A DNA stretch of 64,000 nucleotides from UBA7672 sp044224605 (GTDB lineage: Bacteria; Pseudomonadota; Alphaproteobacteria; Caulobacterales; Hyphomonadaceae): the NCBI GenBank assembly GCA_044224605.1, contig JBGAKC010000007.1, positions 62,001-126,000 of the forward strand, given 5' to 3'. The notes under the pieces are model-generated. The model did no database searches. It was not told where the DNA came from and worked only from the letters and a program-made list of their open reading frames with translations. The position numbers were made by a program, and so were the translations under genes. This document shows positions 34,610 through 42,228 of the stretch, one piece after another (position 1 is the stretch's first letter; each line of letters starts with the position of its first letter).

Positions 34610-36970
34610 ATGAACGAGCGTTCTTGGGCGGCGGGTAGGGACGTAGCAGCTTCGTCACCAGGACATAGCTATCGAGCGTTCCTTAGCTACCGAAGCACAG
34701 ATCGAAAACTGGCGGAGTACATCGTTCGTAGACTTGAGAGATGGCGCACCCCGGCGTCGCTCATTGGCAAACCCGCGCGACATGGCCCGGTGCCAAAGCG
34801 CCTTGGTCGCATCTGTCGGGACCGCGAAGAATTTCCAACGGCGACACACGTTGATGTCGTCATCGCGGATAAACTATCAGAATCTCAGATGCTCGTTGTT
34901 TTGTGTACTCCCGAGGCAGCATCAGAGCAGTCTTGGGTCAGTCGAGAGATCGAACTCTTTCGTAGGCTGCGACCTGATGGTGAAATCCATTGCGTGATCG
35001 GGCATGGCGATCCGCCAGGATGCTTTCCCAAAGCCCTCCTCACCCAGGAAGCGGATGGATCTGTCAGCCAGCCGCTAGCTGCAGACATGCGGCGTGTGGG
35101 CGATGGCAAGGATCGCGCGCTGATCAAACTTACGGCTGGCCTGCTTGGAATCGAGTTTGACGATCTTTGGAAGCGAGAGCGCAGGGCTCGCGCTGCTCGG
35201 ATGGCCAGGTCGTGCATTGCTGCGTGCTCGCTGATCCTAGCAATCGGCTTCGGCATTGCGTGGCTTGATGCTCGTGCGTGGCGTTCTCTCATCGCAGCCG
35301 ACGCGCTAAGCTTGATTCAGCAGGGACAAGTACTCGATGCGACACCGCTAGCATTGGCGGCAACGGCGCCGAAGGGGGCCTTGGCGTTTGCCAGCGGTGA
35401 TCAACTTCAAGCTGCCTATGATCGGCTGCCAGGATCCGCCGAACAATTCGATCTAGGTATCCTCAAGCAACCTCCGGATTTCAGTGGTGACGGCCGTTGG
35501 CTCGCAGGTTGGTCTGACTCGAACACGTGGTTTGCATTGGACACCGCTACTGGCGCCCGGTTGGACCTTGGAGTCCTCGCGGAAGACCCTGCGTTCAGTC
35601 CTGATAGCGCTCGTCTGGCTGCATTCACGCCGGAAGGCGAGGGCTTTCAAATCGACTTGGCAACACAAACTCGGATGTCCTTCGGCACGCTAGCTTGTGC
35701 GCCGGCCTTTCTAACTGGCGGATCAAGAGTTCTTTTGCGCCAGATCGATGGTCGAACAATCCTGAGGAACTTGTCCGGTGGTGAAATTGAAATCCAGGGA
35801 GGCCACTCGTGCGACGCCACGATCAGCCCCCAAGGGACCTTCTTCGCGGTGAGCACGGAAGATGTCCCTTGGCCGAAGATCGTGGATGCACGAAGCGGTA
35901 TTGGCCGAGAGTGGTCTGAATTGCAGGGTTGGCCAGAGTTCAGCGAGAGGGGGGATTGGCTTGTCGATGTTCGGCCATCCGGCTCCACCGCGCTGTTCAA
36001 TGTTGCAAGCGGCGCCAGGCTTTCTCTTTTTGGACCCTACGCTACCGAACCTATGTTCAGCCCATCTGGTGAGGGTCTGGCGTGGCGAGAAGGTCAGACT
36101 TGGTTTGCAGCCAATCCCTCAATCGGAAAGATTTGGGAAGTGGGAAAGTTGCTGGAGCCACCCCGTTTCAGCGGCAACGGAATTCAGATAGCAGGCCTGC
36201 GTACTGACGAAACCGGCATCCTTGTAAACGTCGATACGGGCAGCCAGAAGGAGCTCGGCAGGATCTGGTATTCAGGGGCGGCTTGGGCACTGGATTTCAG
36301 CGCGGATGGATCGCAAGTAGCCTTCCGCGACCCGTCTGAAGCGGGAACAGTTTTGCAGCTCACGAACGACAAGCGCCTGCCGTTCGATGGAGCGTTTCCA
36401 TATCTGGAATTTGGTCCTGATGGACATTGGCTCATCGCGCGATCAGCAGATCAGGGTTACTTCCTTACGAATGTGATGTCGGCCACGCAGTTGGATCTTG
36501 GCAGATTGCGGTTCGCGACGTTCTCGCCAACCGGAAAATCTTTGGTTGTCATGGACGATGTAGGAAACGCATACCTGCGCGGTCTTGAGGCGGACTCTGA
36601 GGTTTCCTTTTCTGCCGAAACCCGAGCCGCCAATTGGTGTGGGTCCGAGACGACAGGTCTGATGATACGATCGTTTGCGCCCGAGTTTCGCCTTGCGGGG
36701 CTTGCCGAGGGCGGCGGGGATGACACTGCGCGCCGCGGGCGGGCTTTGGCGCCTCTTCTTAAGGGGCGTCCCTGGAACCCGTGTGATTGGCGCGGACTTG
36801 GCGCAATCTTTCCGGATCCGGACCGCGGTGATGGCTGGTTCGAGGGCGCGCGCCAATGGTGGCGGCTACTGTCCGTTCGCTGGTTGGGTGCGGACGACTA
36901 TGCGTGTGGCGAGACAGTCTCACAGCCGAGCGATTCGCTGAAGAAAGCCCGCGAGGCGAGCTGTCGATAG
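34610..36970 (+). CDS. TIR-transmembrane-beta-propeller protein 1
   Basis: 786 aa. An N-terminal TIR domain (about residues 20-185) has AFLSYRSTDR, RDREEFPTA and WVSREIELF; Glu113 in the last motif is at the position of the NADase catalytic Glu of TIR enzymes. A basic stretch (KRERRARAARMAR) and one membrane helix (about 199-219) follow. The rest, about 550 residues, is a WD40/PD40-like propeller made of units such as PDFSGDGRWLAG, PAFSPDSARLAAF and PMFSPSGEGLAW. Positive-inside charge places TIR in the cytoplasm and the propeller in the periplasm. Base composition is lower in GC than neighbours by eye. It is likely a signalling or defence effector; no test is possible from sequence. Confidence 0.85.
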   Translation: MNERSWAAGRDVAASSPGHSYRAFLSYRSTDRKLAEYIVRRLERWRTPASLIGKPARHGPVPKRLGRICRDREEFPTATHVDVVIADKLSESQMLVVLCTPEAASEQSWVSREIELFRRLRPDGEIHCVIGHGDPPGCFPKALLTQEADGSVSQPLAADMRRVGDGKDRALIKLTAGLLGIEFDDLWKRERRARAARMARSCIAACSLILAIGFGIAWLDARAWRSLIAADALSLIQQGQVLDATPLALAATAPKGALAFASGDQLQAAYDRLPGSAEQFDLGILKQPPDFSGDGRWLAGWSDSNTWFALDTATGARLDLGVLAEDPAFSPDSARLAAFTPEGEGFQIDLATQTRMSFGTLACAPAFLTGGSRVLLRQIDGRTILRNLSGGEIEIQGGHSCDATISPQGTFFAVSTEDVPWPKIVDARSGIGREWSELQGWPEFSERGDWLVDVRPSGSTALFNVASGARLSLFGPYATEPMFSPSGEGLAWREGQTWFAANPSIGKIWEVGKLLEPPRFSGNGIQIAGLRTDETGILVNVDTGSQKELGRIWYSGAAWALDFSADGSQVAFRDPSEAGTVLQLTNDKRLPFDGAFPYLEFGPDGHWLIARSADQGYFLTNVMSATQLDLGRLRFATFSPTGKSLVVMDDVGNAYLRGLEADSEVSFSAETRAANWCGSETTGLMIRSFAPEFRLAGLAEGGGDDTARRGRALAPLLKGRPWNPCDWRGLGAIFPDPDRGDGWFEGARQWWRLLSVRWLGADDYACGETVSQPSDSLKKAREASCR

Positions 36971-37049
36971 GAGGGTGCTTGGCGGGCCTGCAGCAGTGCG
37001 GATCGAAGCGATCGGATTGGCTAGGACGTTCATGCAGCCGGTTGCAGCA

Positions 37050-37141
37050 TGTGACTAGGCGCCGAGTGATGACCCCTCCGCTTCCTGCGAAATCAATCTC
37101 GTAGCGCGCCTATCGGCGTCCAGTCCCCACGCCTGTTCACA
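37050..37141. repeat. 92-bp dispersed repeat, copy 1
   Basis: It aligns without gaps to 45889-45980, with about 76 of 92 positions identical by hand count. Strongest blocks are CCCTCCGCTT, TGCGAAATCAA, ATCGGCGTCC and GCCTGTTCACA. Its ends form an imperfect inverted repeat (TGTGACTAGGC against GCCTGTTCACA, two mismatches). It encodes nothing obvious. A MITE-like element or recombination site is possible. It lies 79 bases after TIR gene 1. Confidence 0.75.
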
Positions 37142-37223
37142 CCATCTGCTGAATTCGAGAGGGCATCCATCGAGGACGATGCTTGTGCATGCGTCAATTT
37201 GAACGCTTCTAAATCGTAAGTTG

Positions 37224-37249
37224 CGCATATAAGAAGATACGCATATAAG
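37224..37249. promoter_or_regulatory. Direct repeat upstream of the peroxiredoxin gene
   Basis: CGCATATAAG occurs twice, at 37224-37233 and 37240-37249, so the starts are 16 bases apart, ending 30 bases before the peroxiredoxin start. It is AT-rich within a GC-rich genome and well placed for an operator or promoter elements. Regulators such as ArsR/BigR-type sulfide or redox sensors bind AT-rich sites before similar genes; this link is inference. Confidence 0.45.
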
Positions 37250-37279
37250 TGGTGTCCAGCCAGTTCAGGAGCAAGTCCG

Positions 37280-37939
37280 ATGATTGCCACGACTGACGTT
37301 ACATTCGCCTCGCGCGGAATGCCGCGCCTCAACGAGGCGGCGCCCGATTTCGAGACCGTGACCACGCACGGCGTACGAAAGCTGTCCGACTACAAAGGCA
37401 AGTGGCTGATCCTGTTCTCGCACCCGGCCGACTTTACGCCCGTCTGTACGACCGAGTTCATGGCATTCGCCCGCGCGCACGACAAATTCACGGCGCTCAA
37501 CACGGAACTGCTCGGACTGTCGATCGACAGCAAGTACGCTCACATCGCCTGGGTCCGGTCGATCAAGGAAAAGTTTGGCGTCGATATACGCTTCCCGATC
37601 ATCGAGGATCTGTCGATGCGGGTCGCGCACGCTTACGGCATGGTCATGCCAGGGGCGAGTGACACATCAGCCGTGCGCGCGACCTTTGTGATAGACCCGA
37701 ATGGCATCCTCAGGGCGATGGTCTACTATCCGATGTCGAACGGACGCTCGATCAACGAGTTCCTCCGTCTTGTCGCTGCCCTTCAGACCGCTGATGCGAA
37801 CAAGGTGGCCACGCCGGAGAACTGGCAGCCCGGCGAGCCTGTAATCGTTCCTCCGCCGCAGACTTCCGATTCGGCAGAGGCCCGCAAGGGCGAGGGCTAC
37901 GACTACACGGACTGGTATTTCTCCAAGAAGGTTCTCTAG
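37280..37939 (+). CDS. 1-Cys type peroxiredoxin (Prx6 family)
   Basis: A 219-aa thioredoxin-fold peroxidase. The catalytic PxxxTxxC motif reads PADFTPVC, with peroxidatic Cys56 and Thr53. The long C-terminal arm (TPENWQPGEPVIVPPP ... DWYFSKKVL) is that of Prx6/archaeal-type enzymes. It reduces H2O2 or alkyl peroxides, possibly persulfides, in the cytoplasm. AGGAG precedes the ATG. An MBL-fold gene of the ETHE1/Blh type was its downstream neighbour but is now broken. Confidence 0.9.
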   Translation: MIATTDVTFASRGMPRLNEAAPDFETVTTHGVRKLSDYKGKWLILFSHPADFTPVCTTEFMAFARAHDKFTALNTELLGLSIDSKYAHIAWVRSIKEKFGVDIRFPIIEDLSMRVAHAYGMVMPGASDTSAVRATFVIDPNGILRAMVYYPMSNGRSINEFLRLVAALQTADANKVATPENWQPGEPVIVPPPQTSDSAEARKGEGYDYTDWYFSKKVL

Positions 37940-37952
37940 CGAGCGGATTGAT

Positions 37953-37973
37953 CCGGGGGGCGACGCCTCCCGG
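37953..37973 (+). terminator. Hairpin after the peroxiredoxin gene
   Basis: CCGGGGGGC (37953-37961) pairs with GCCTCCCGG (37965-37973) with one G-T pair and a three-base loop, 14 bases past the stop. GTCTCTC follows; a weak terminator or attenuator before the former MBL gene. Confidence 0.4.
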
Positions 37974-38011
37974 GTCTCTCCTGAGCAACCGACGAACAGG
38001 AATGACGTTCG

Positions 38012-38116
38012 ATGAATCCAGAGATCAAGACCTTCTTCGATCAGGAGACCTTCACAGCGAGCCACGTCGTTATCGACCCGATGAGTCTGTCCTGAGCGAT
38101 CATCGATTCTGCGCTC
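38012..38116 (+). pseudogene. Truncated MBL-fold hydrolase (ETHE1/Blh-type), 5' end only
   Basis: The frame opens with MNPEIKTFFDQETFTASHVV-like sequence, which I recognise as the N terminus of Blh/ETHE1-type persulfide-dioxygenase-like MBL proteins. It then reads IDPMS, LS, a TGA stop at 38093-38095, and AIIDSAL in the same frame. In intact relatives the segment reads like DPMSKxCAIIDSVLD, so the stop probably replaces a Cys codon (TGC to TGA). The homology ends at 38116, where transposase sequence begins. All metal-binding motifs are lost, so this is a dead gene. Confidence 0.75.
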
Positions 38117-38432
38117 ATCGATCCCGGCAAGCCTTGGCAGAATGGTACAACCGAAAGCTTCAACGGCAAATTCCGCGACGAGTGTCTGTCGCTCGAATGG
38201 TTCAGGTCGCGCGACGAAGCGAAGGTTTTGATCGAGAGCTGGCGTCGCCACTTCAATGAGGTGCGTCCGCATTCATCGCTCGGCTACATGACACCGAACG
38301 AGTTTGTCGCCAGTATCACCGCCAACGCAGCGCCCGTGACCGCGACGGAGCGGACCGCTGCGGTACGTGGGGCCTTCGCGCTCCGCTCCGTCGCTCAACC
38401 GCTCCTCAGGGGGCAAATCAAAAGGCAGAAGT
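38117..38432 (+). pseudogene. IS3-family transposase (OrfB) C-terminal remnant
   Basis: In-frame with the MBL fragment, the sequence reads DPGKPWQNGTTESFNGKFRD, then WFRSRDEAKVLIESWRRHFNEVRPHSSLGYMTP. This is the last third of an IS3-family DDE transposase with the final Glu (TTESFNGKF) but without both Asp. It differs in sequence from the complete IS3 element that follows, so it comes from another insertion. The frame runs on into the left end of that element. Confidence 0.85.
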
Positions 38433-38510
38433 TGACGTGCCCCCGAAATCTTGGACCGTTTTGAGCTAGAGTTTTTCGCCGTATTTTCCCTGGCTGGGAG
38501 GAGCGAGGCG

Positions 38511-38777
38511 ATGAAGGCATCGAAGTTCACGGACGCGCAGAAGGCGTTCGTCATCAAACAGGGTGAAGAGGGCGTTCCGGTGGCGGAGGTCTGCCGGAAG
38601 GCGGGGATCAGCCAGGCGACCTACTTCGCATGGAAGAAGAAGTATGCGGGTCTGATGCCGTCAGAGATGCGTCGGCTGAAGCAGCTTGAGGAAGAGAACA
38701 GCCGGCTGAAGCGGATTGTCGCCGACCTCTCTCTCGACAAGGAGATGTTGCAGGATATCGTCCGCCGAAAGCTGTGA
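38511..38777 (+). CDS. IS3-family transposase OrfA
   Basis: An 88-aa HTH protein (FTDAQKAFVIKQGEEGVPVAEVCRKAGISQATYFAWKKKYAG), followed by a leucine-zipper-like helix (RLKQLEEENSRLKRIVADL). It binds the IS ends and, in the family, joins OrfB by frameshifting. It overlaps OrfB by four bases (GTGA), as in IS3 elements of the IS407/IS51 type. GGGAGGAGCGAGG precedes the ATG. Confidence 0.93.
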   Translation: MKASKFTDAQKAFVIKQGEEGVPVAEVCRKAGISQATYFAWKKKYAGLMPSEMRRLKQLEEENSRLKRIVADLSLDKEMLQDIVRRKL

Positions 38778-39658
38778 GGCCTGGTCGCAAGCGTCAGCTC
38801 GTCGACGAGGCGCGTACAGAGTGGAAGGTGTCGATCCGACGCGCCTGTGAGGTCGTCGGCGCCGTGAGATCGACCTACCACTACCGTTCTGTGCGACCCG
38901 ACCAGGCCAGTCTCAGAAAACGCATTCGGGAGATCGCGGAGGCGCGCGTGCGCTTTGGCTATCGGCGGATTTACGTGTTGCTTTGTCGCGAGGGATGGCG
39001 CGTGAACGAGAAGCGGATCTATCGACTCTATCGCGAAGAACGCCTGCAACTGCGCAAGAAAACGCCGCGGCGGCGCGTGAGGGCGGCGCTGCGCGATGAC
39101 CGCGCGCCGCCTTCACACGCCAACGAGGTCTGGTCGATGGACTTTGTGCATGATCAGCTGGCGACGGGACGGAAGATGCGGGTGCTGACGGTCGTGGATG
39201 CGTTCTCGCGGTACTCGCCCGTGCTCGACGCGCGCTTCGCCTACAGAGGAGAGGATGTCGTGCGAACGCTCGATCAGACATGCCGGCGCACTGGCTATCC
39301 CAAGCGGATCAGGGTCGATCAGGGCTCGGAGTTTATCTCCCGCGATCTTGATCTGTGGGCGTATCAGCATGACGTCACGCTCGACTTCTCGCGCCCCGGC
39401 AAGCCGACAGACAATGCGTTCATCGAAAGCTTCAACGGCAAGTTCCGCGCTGAGTGCCTCAATGCTCACTGGTTCCTGGGGCTCGAAGACGCCCGCGAAA
39501 AGCTGGAGGCTTGGCGTAGAGACTACAACGAGCTACGACCGCACAGCGCTATCGGGAACAAACCCCCGGCTGCGTTGCACTACGCTCCCGGCGCAGCCAG
39601 CCCGCCAGGAGCGAAACGGGTCGAAAACTCTGCGCCCGGATGGTCCAAAGTTGGGTAG
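38774..39658 (+). CDS. IS3-family transposase OrfB (DDE integrase)
   Basis: 294 aa with an N-terminal HTH_21-like region (LRKRIREIAEARVRFGYRRIYVLL) and an rve integrase core. The DDE residues are Asp123 (WSMDFV), Asp182 (VDQGSEF) and Glu218 (FIESFNGKF), with the D-35-E spacing usual for this fold. All three are intact, so the enzyme may be active. The last residues, after APGAASPPG, are encoded by the IS right end. Confidence 0.94.
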   Translation: MRPGRKRQLVDEARTEWKVSIRRACEVVGAVRSTYHYRSVRPDQASLRKRIREIAEARVRFGYRRIYVLLCREGWRVNEKRIYRLYREERLQLRKKTPRRRVRAALRDDRAPPSHANEVWSMDFVHDQLATGRKMRVLTVVDAFSRYSPVLDARFAYRGEDVVRTLDQTCRRTGYPKRIRVDQGSEFISRDLDLWAYQHDVTLDFSRPGKPTDNAFIESFNGKFRAECLNAHWFLGLEDAREKLEAWRRDYNELRPHSAIGNKPPAALHYAPGAASPPGAKRVENSAPGWSKVG

Positions 39659-39715
39659 CACCTCAACGGGTCGAAAACTCTGCGCCCGGATGGTCCAAAG
39701 TTGGGTAGCACCTCA
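39616..39715. repeat. 50-bp perfect tandem duplication at the IS right end
   Basis: Positions 39616-39665 and 39666-39715 are identical (ACGGGTCGAAAACTCTGCGC to TAGCACCTCA). The unit is the terminal part of the IS, including the right inverted repeat, so the element has two right ends in tandem. Confidence 0.95.
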
Positions 39716-40038
39716 TGCCCTTTACGATACATAACGATTCGCCAGTTGTGCCGCCCGACATGATGCGCCTGATGTGGTCGGCGGTGAACCGCACGACGCG
39801 CAGCGATCGAACACTGGGTCCAGAACAACGCATCTCGGCGTTGGGCGCGCTGAAGGCGATTACAAAGGAGGCTGCCTATCAGTATTTCGAAGAGGATCAG
39901 AAAGGCACGATTGAAGTGGGCAAGCTCGCCGATTTCACTGTTCTGTCCCGAAATCCGCTCAAGGTGCAGCCCGAACTGATCAAAGACATCCGGGTTCTCG
40001 AAACCATCAAGGAAGGCGCGACCGTATTTTCACGTTGA
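39716..40038 (+). pseudogene. YtcJ-like amidohydrolase, 3' end only
   Basis: About 107 codons in frame to TGA at 40036-40038: VPPDMMRLMWSAVNRTTRS, LGPEQRISALGALKAITKEA, YFEEDQKGTIEVGKLADFTVL and VLETIKEGATVF are the C-terminal landmarks of exported YtcJ-type (amidohydro_3) enzymes. The N-terminal three quarters, with the metal ligands, is missing. The fragment begins exactly where the IS right end stops. A start ATG (39715-39717) is fortuitous. Dead gene. Confidence 0.85.
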
Positions 40039-40241
40039 AAATCTTGCCGCCAAAATCCAACCCGCGCTGAGGTGGTAAATGACCGCCTCTAGTCGAGCGC
40101 CGCTTTTCGGCGAGTTCGAGACCTAGCCAAGGGAAGGCCCCGAGGGGCGTCCTTGCCCCATTCCCGTCTTTCCATAGCATTGGGATCGGCATCGCTAGAT
40201 CCGTTGTCGACATTGGAAGCTCCTGCCGAGGAACCAGCGAG

Positions 40242-41249
40242 TTACTTGGCGAGGTGACGATCGAAGAAAGACAGGACCTCTGGAACAAGCTTTGCGTGCG
40301 TCGCCTCTCGGTCCACACCGGCGCGGTCGGCGCACAGCTTCACGCCCATCACATCGATGGGCAAGCCGCAGCGGTCGACGTAAACGAAATGGCCCTCTCC
40401 GCCAGCAAGGGGCACAAGGCTGGCTGATCCCAGCATGCCGCCGACGCGCCCCGCATGCGCTGCGAACGGCAGAAAGTCGTCTTCGACTGAGCCGATGACG
40501 AGAGACGGCGTTTTGAGCGCTTGCAAGCTCGCTTGCGTGAAGCCCGGTCCGGCGGCCGGATCCAAGAGCACCATAGCCTTGATCGGCGTTTGAGAGGCAA
40601 CAGGGGCCTGATCTGACGACGGCGCGCCGACTGGGTACTGGCATCCTTTGTCCGTGGCCCGCGCCGTCGCGCAGTATGATCGCAGGTCGTCCATCGAGAA
40701 ACCGGCGCCCGCGAGCATCAGCACCGTGGCGCCGCCTGATGAATGTCCCAGCGCGCCAAGCCGGTGCGAGTCGACTTGGCTGGCATAGGCGGACTTATGG
40801 ATCAGGTAGTCGAACGCGGCGTTGATGTCCCGGGTTCGGTCGCCGAAATGCGACACTGTCGCCGGGTTCATCGTCGCGGGACCAAACACGGGTGACTCGC
40901 CGAAATGAGACACGCCGAGGACGAGATACCCATGTCGAGCTAGTGGTTCGGCTATCCAAGAATAGTTGGACGCCGCACCCATCGATCCATGCGATAGAAG
41001 AACCACGGGCAGCTTTCCGCCTGCCACCGGGGCGCCCTTGGCGACGCTTCCCATCCCGAACTTGTAGCTTTGTGCCTGTTCCGCAGCGGTGGTGGGGTAC
41101 CACACGTCGAGTTGGATCACACGGCCGCCCGCGTCAGCGATGCGCTGGGTATCATACCCTGCGGATATATCTGCCTTTGGCTGAAGGGTGGTCGCGCAAG
41201 CCGCCAATAAGCCCGTTGCGATGATCGCGGACGTCGATCGTTTCAACAT
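40242..41249 (-). CDS. Alpha/beta hydrolase lipoprotein (dienelactone hydrolase/PAF-acetylhydrolase-like)
   Basis: 335 aa with a lipoprotein signal (IIATGLLAAC-A). The domain begins DISAGYDTQRIADAGGRVIQLDVWYPT, typical of secreted chlorophyllase/PAF-AH-like hydrolases. It has the oxyanion HGSMG motif near residue 87, the nucleophile elbow GHSSGG with Ser170, an Asp in LIGSVEDDFLPF-like sequence and a His in EGHFVYVD. It is an exported esterase of unknown substrate. It lies divergent from the LytTR regulator with 110 bases between. Three Cys residues may form a disulfide. Confidence 0.85.
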   Translation of the reverse strand: MLKRSTSAIIATGLLAACATTLQPKADISAGYDTQRIADAGGRVIQLDVWYPTTAAEQAQSYKFGMGSVAKGAPVAGGKLPVVLLSHGSMGAASNYSWIAEPLARHGYLVLGVSHFGESPVFGPATMNPATVSHFGDRTRDINAAFDYLIHKSAYASQVDSHRLGALGHSSGGATVLMLAGAGFSMDDLRSYCATARATDKGCQYPVGAPSSDQAPVASQTPIKAMVLLDPAAGPGFTQASLQALKTPSLVIGSVEDDFLPFAAHAGRVGGMLGSASLVPLAGGEGHFVYVDRCGLPIDVMGVKLCADRAGVDREATHAKLVPEVLSFFDRHLAK

Positions 41250-41359
41250 ATGTTTCCTCTACGTGAACCTGGGGAGTCGGGGGATGACATCGGCCTTGTC
41301 TAACCGTCGGGCCAGCGCCAGGCTTCCGCTCTTTCGCGAATTGCGGCCGAGTTTCGTCA

Positions 41360-42139
41360 ATGACAGCAGTGAGCAGCTCACGGGCCGCGAGTTTCAGGTT
41401 GTCCTGGATCGGAATTGGGCTTTTCCTTGCCGTTTGCGCAGTGGCAATCGGGTTGGCCGGACCATTCGGCATGACTGTGACGCAGCCTGACCCGCTGCTT
41501 CGGATTGGGCACTTTCTCGTCTGTTCAACCGGCATGACCCTTCTGACCATCGGCGCGGCGGAGGGGTTGGTCCGTCTTAGGCCTCAGCTAGGCGTGCGGG
41601 CTCTGGCGATAGGCGCCGCGCTGGCCGCCCTGCCAGGCTCAGCCCTTGTGGGGGCCAGTCTCGGCGTTTTTGCTCCGGCTTCGATAGTTCACCTGACGCT
41701 CACAAATCTCCTGATCGAGACGTTGGCGATGAACCTGATCCTGACGCTGGTCGCCTGGCGTCTGCTCGGCGGCCGCCTCGAGGCCAGGCGCACGGCCGAG
41801 GCAGTCAAGTCAGCGGGCCCGGGCCTTTCGCATCGCCTGCCGCCCGAGCTGCGCAGCGCGCCGGTTCTCGCGCTCAAGGCGGAGGATCACTACCTGCGGG
41901 TCTATACGACTCGCGGTGAGGCGCTCATCCACATGCGCATCGGCGATGCCGAATTGGCGCTTACTGAGAACGATGGCGTGCGGACCCACCGGTCCTTCTG
42001 GGTGGCGCGACGCGCGTTCAAGGGTGTCGCGCGCGCCGATGGGCGAATGATGCTCAAGCTTGAAAATGGGCTGTCGGTGCCGGTGTCGCGCAGCCGCATC
42101 GAGGCGGTCAACAGCTGGCTGGAAAGGTCAGTCGGCTAG
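41360..42139 (+). CDS. LytTR-domain transcription regulator with four membrane helices
   Basis: 259 aa. Four transmembrane helices lie in residues about 15-150, then comes a C-terminal LytTR DNA-binding domain with ALKAEDHYLRVYTTRGEALIHMRI and DGVRTHRSFWVARRAFKG, which match the family signature (E.hY..v.t..g.....l..l...l). It is a one-component membrane regulator. It is divergent from the hydrolase gene, which is a plausible target. Confidence 0.88.
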   Translation: MTAVSSSRAASFRLSWIGIGLFLAVCAVAIGLAGPFGMTVTQPDPLLRIGHFLVCSTGMTLLTIGAAEGLVRLRPQLGVRALAIGAALAALPGSALVGASLGVFAPASIVHLTLTNLLIETLAMNLILTLVAWRLLGGRLEARRTAEAVKSAGPGLSHRLPPELRSAPVLALKAEDHYLRVYTTRGEALIHMRIGDAELALTENDGVRTHRSFWVARRAFKGVARADGRMMLKLENGLSVPVSRSRIEAVNSWLERSVG

Positions 42140-42228
42140 GTTGAGTTCGCGCCCAACGACGAGGCGTCGACTTTCGGCGGTGGGCTCAACCGGTCGCCCG
42201 CATTGAAGTCAGCAAGGAACTACCGCAC

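Larger units (their letters stand above)
36971..37279. other. Intergenic region between TIR gene 1 and the peroxiredoxin gene
   Basis: 309 bases with no gene. It contains the first copy of the 92-bp dispersed repeat (37050-37141) and the promoter region of the peroxiredoxin gene, including a direct repeat listed separately. Confidence 0.6.
38433..39715 (+). mobile_element. IS3-family insertion sequence
   Basis: A complete-looking element with two overlapping genes. Its left end (from TGACGTGCCCCCGAAATC at 38433) and right end (TGAGGTGCTACCCAAC read on minus, ending at 39665 and again at 39715) share an imperfect inverted repeat including TTGGACC. The right-terminal 50 bases are tandemly duplicated (39616-39665 and 39666-39715). 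No flanking target duplication is visible (AAGT left, TGCC right), so the surroundings were rearranged after or with insertion. Confidence 0.85.

Noticed and set aside
37050..37141. 92-bp repeat as an integron attC site
   Set aside because: Size and inverted ends are suggestive, but the GTTRRRY/RYYYAAC core sites are missing and there is no integron integrase or cassette array.
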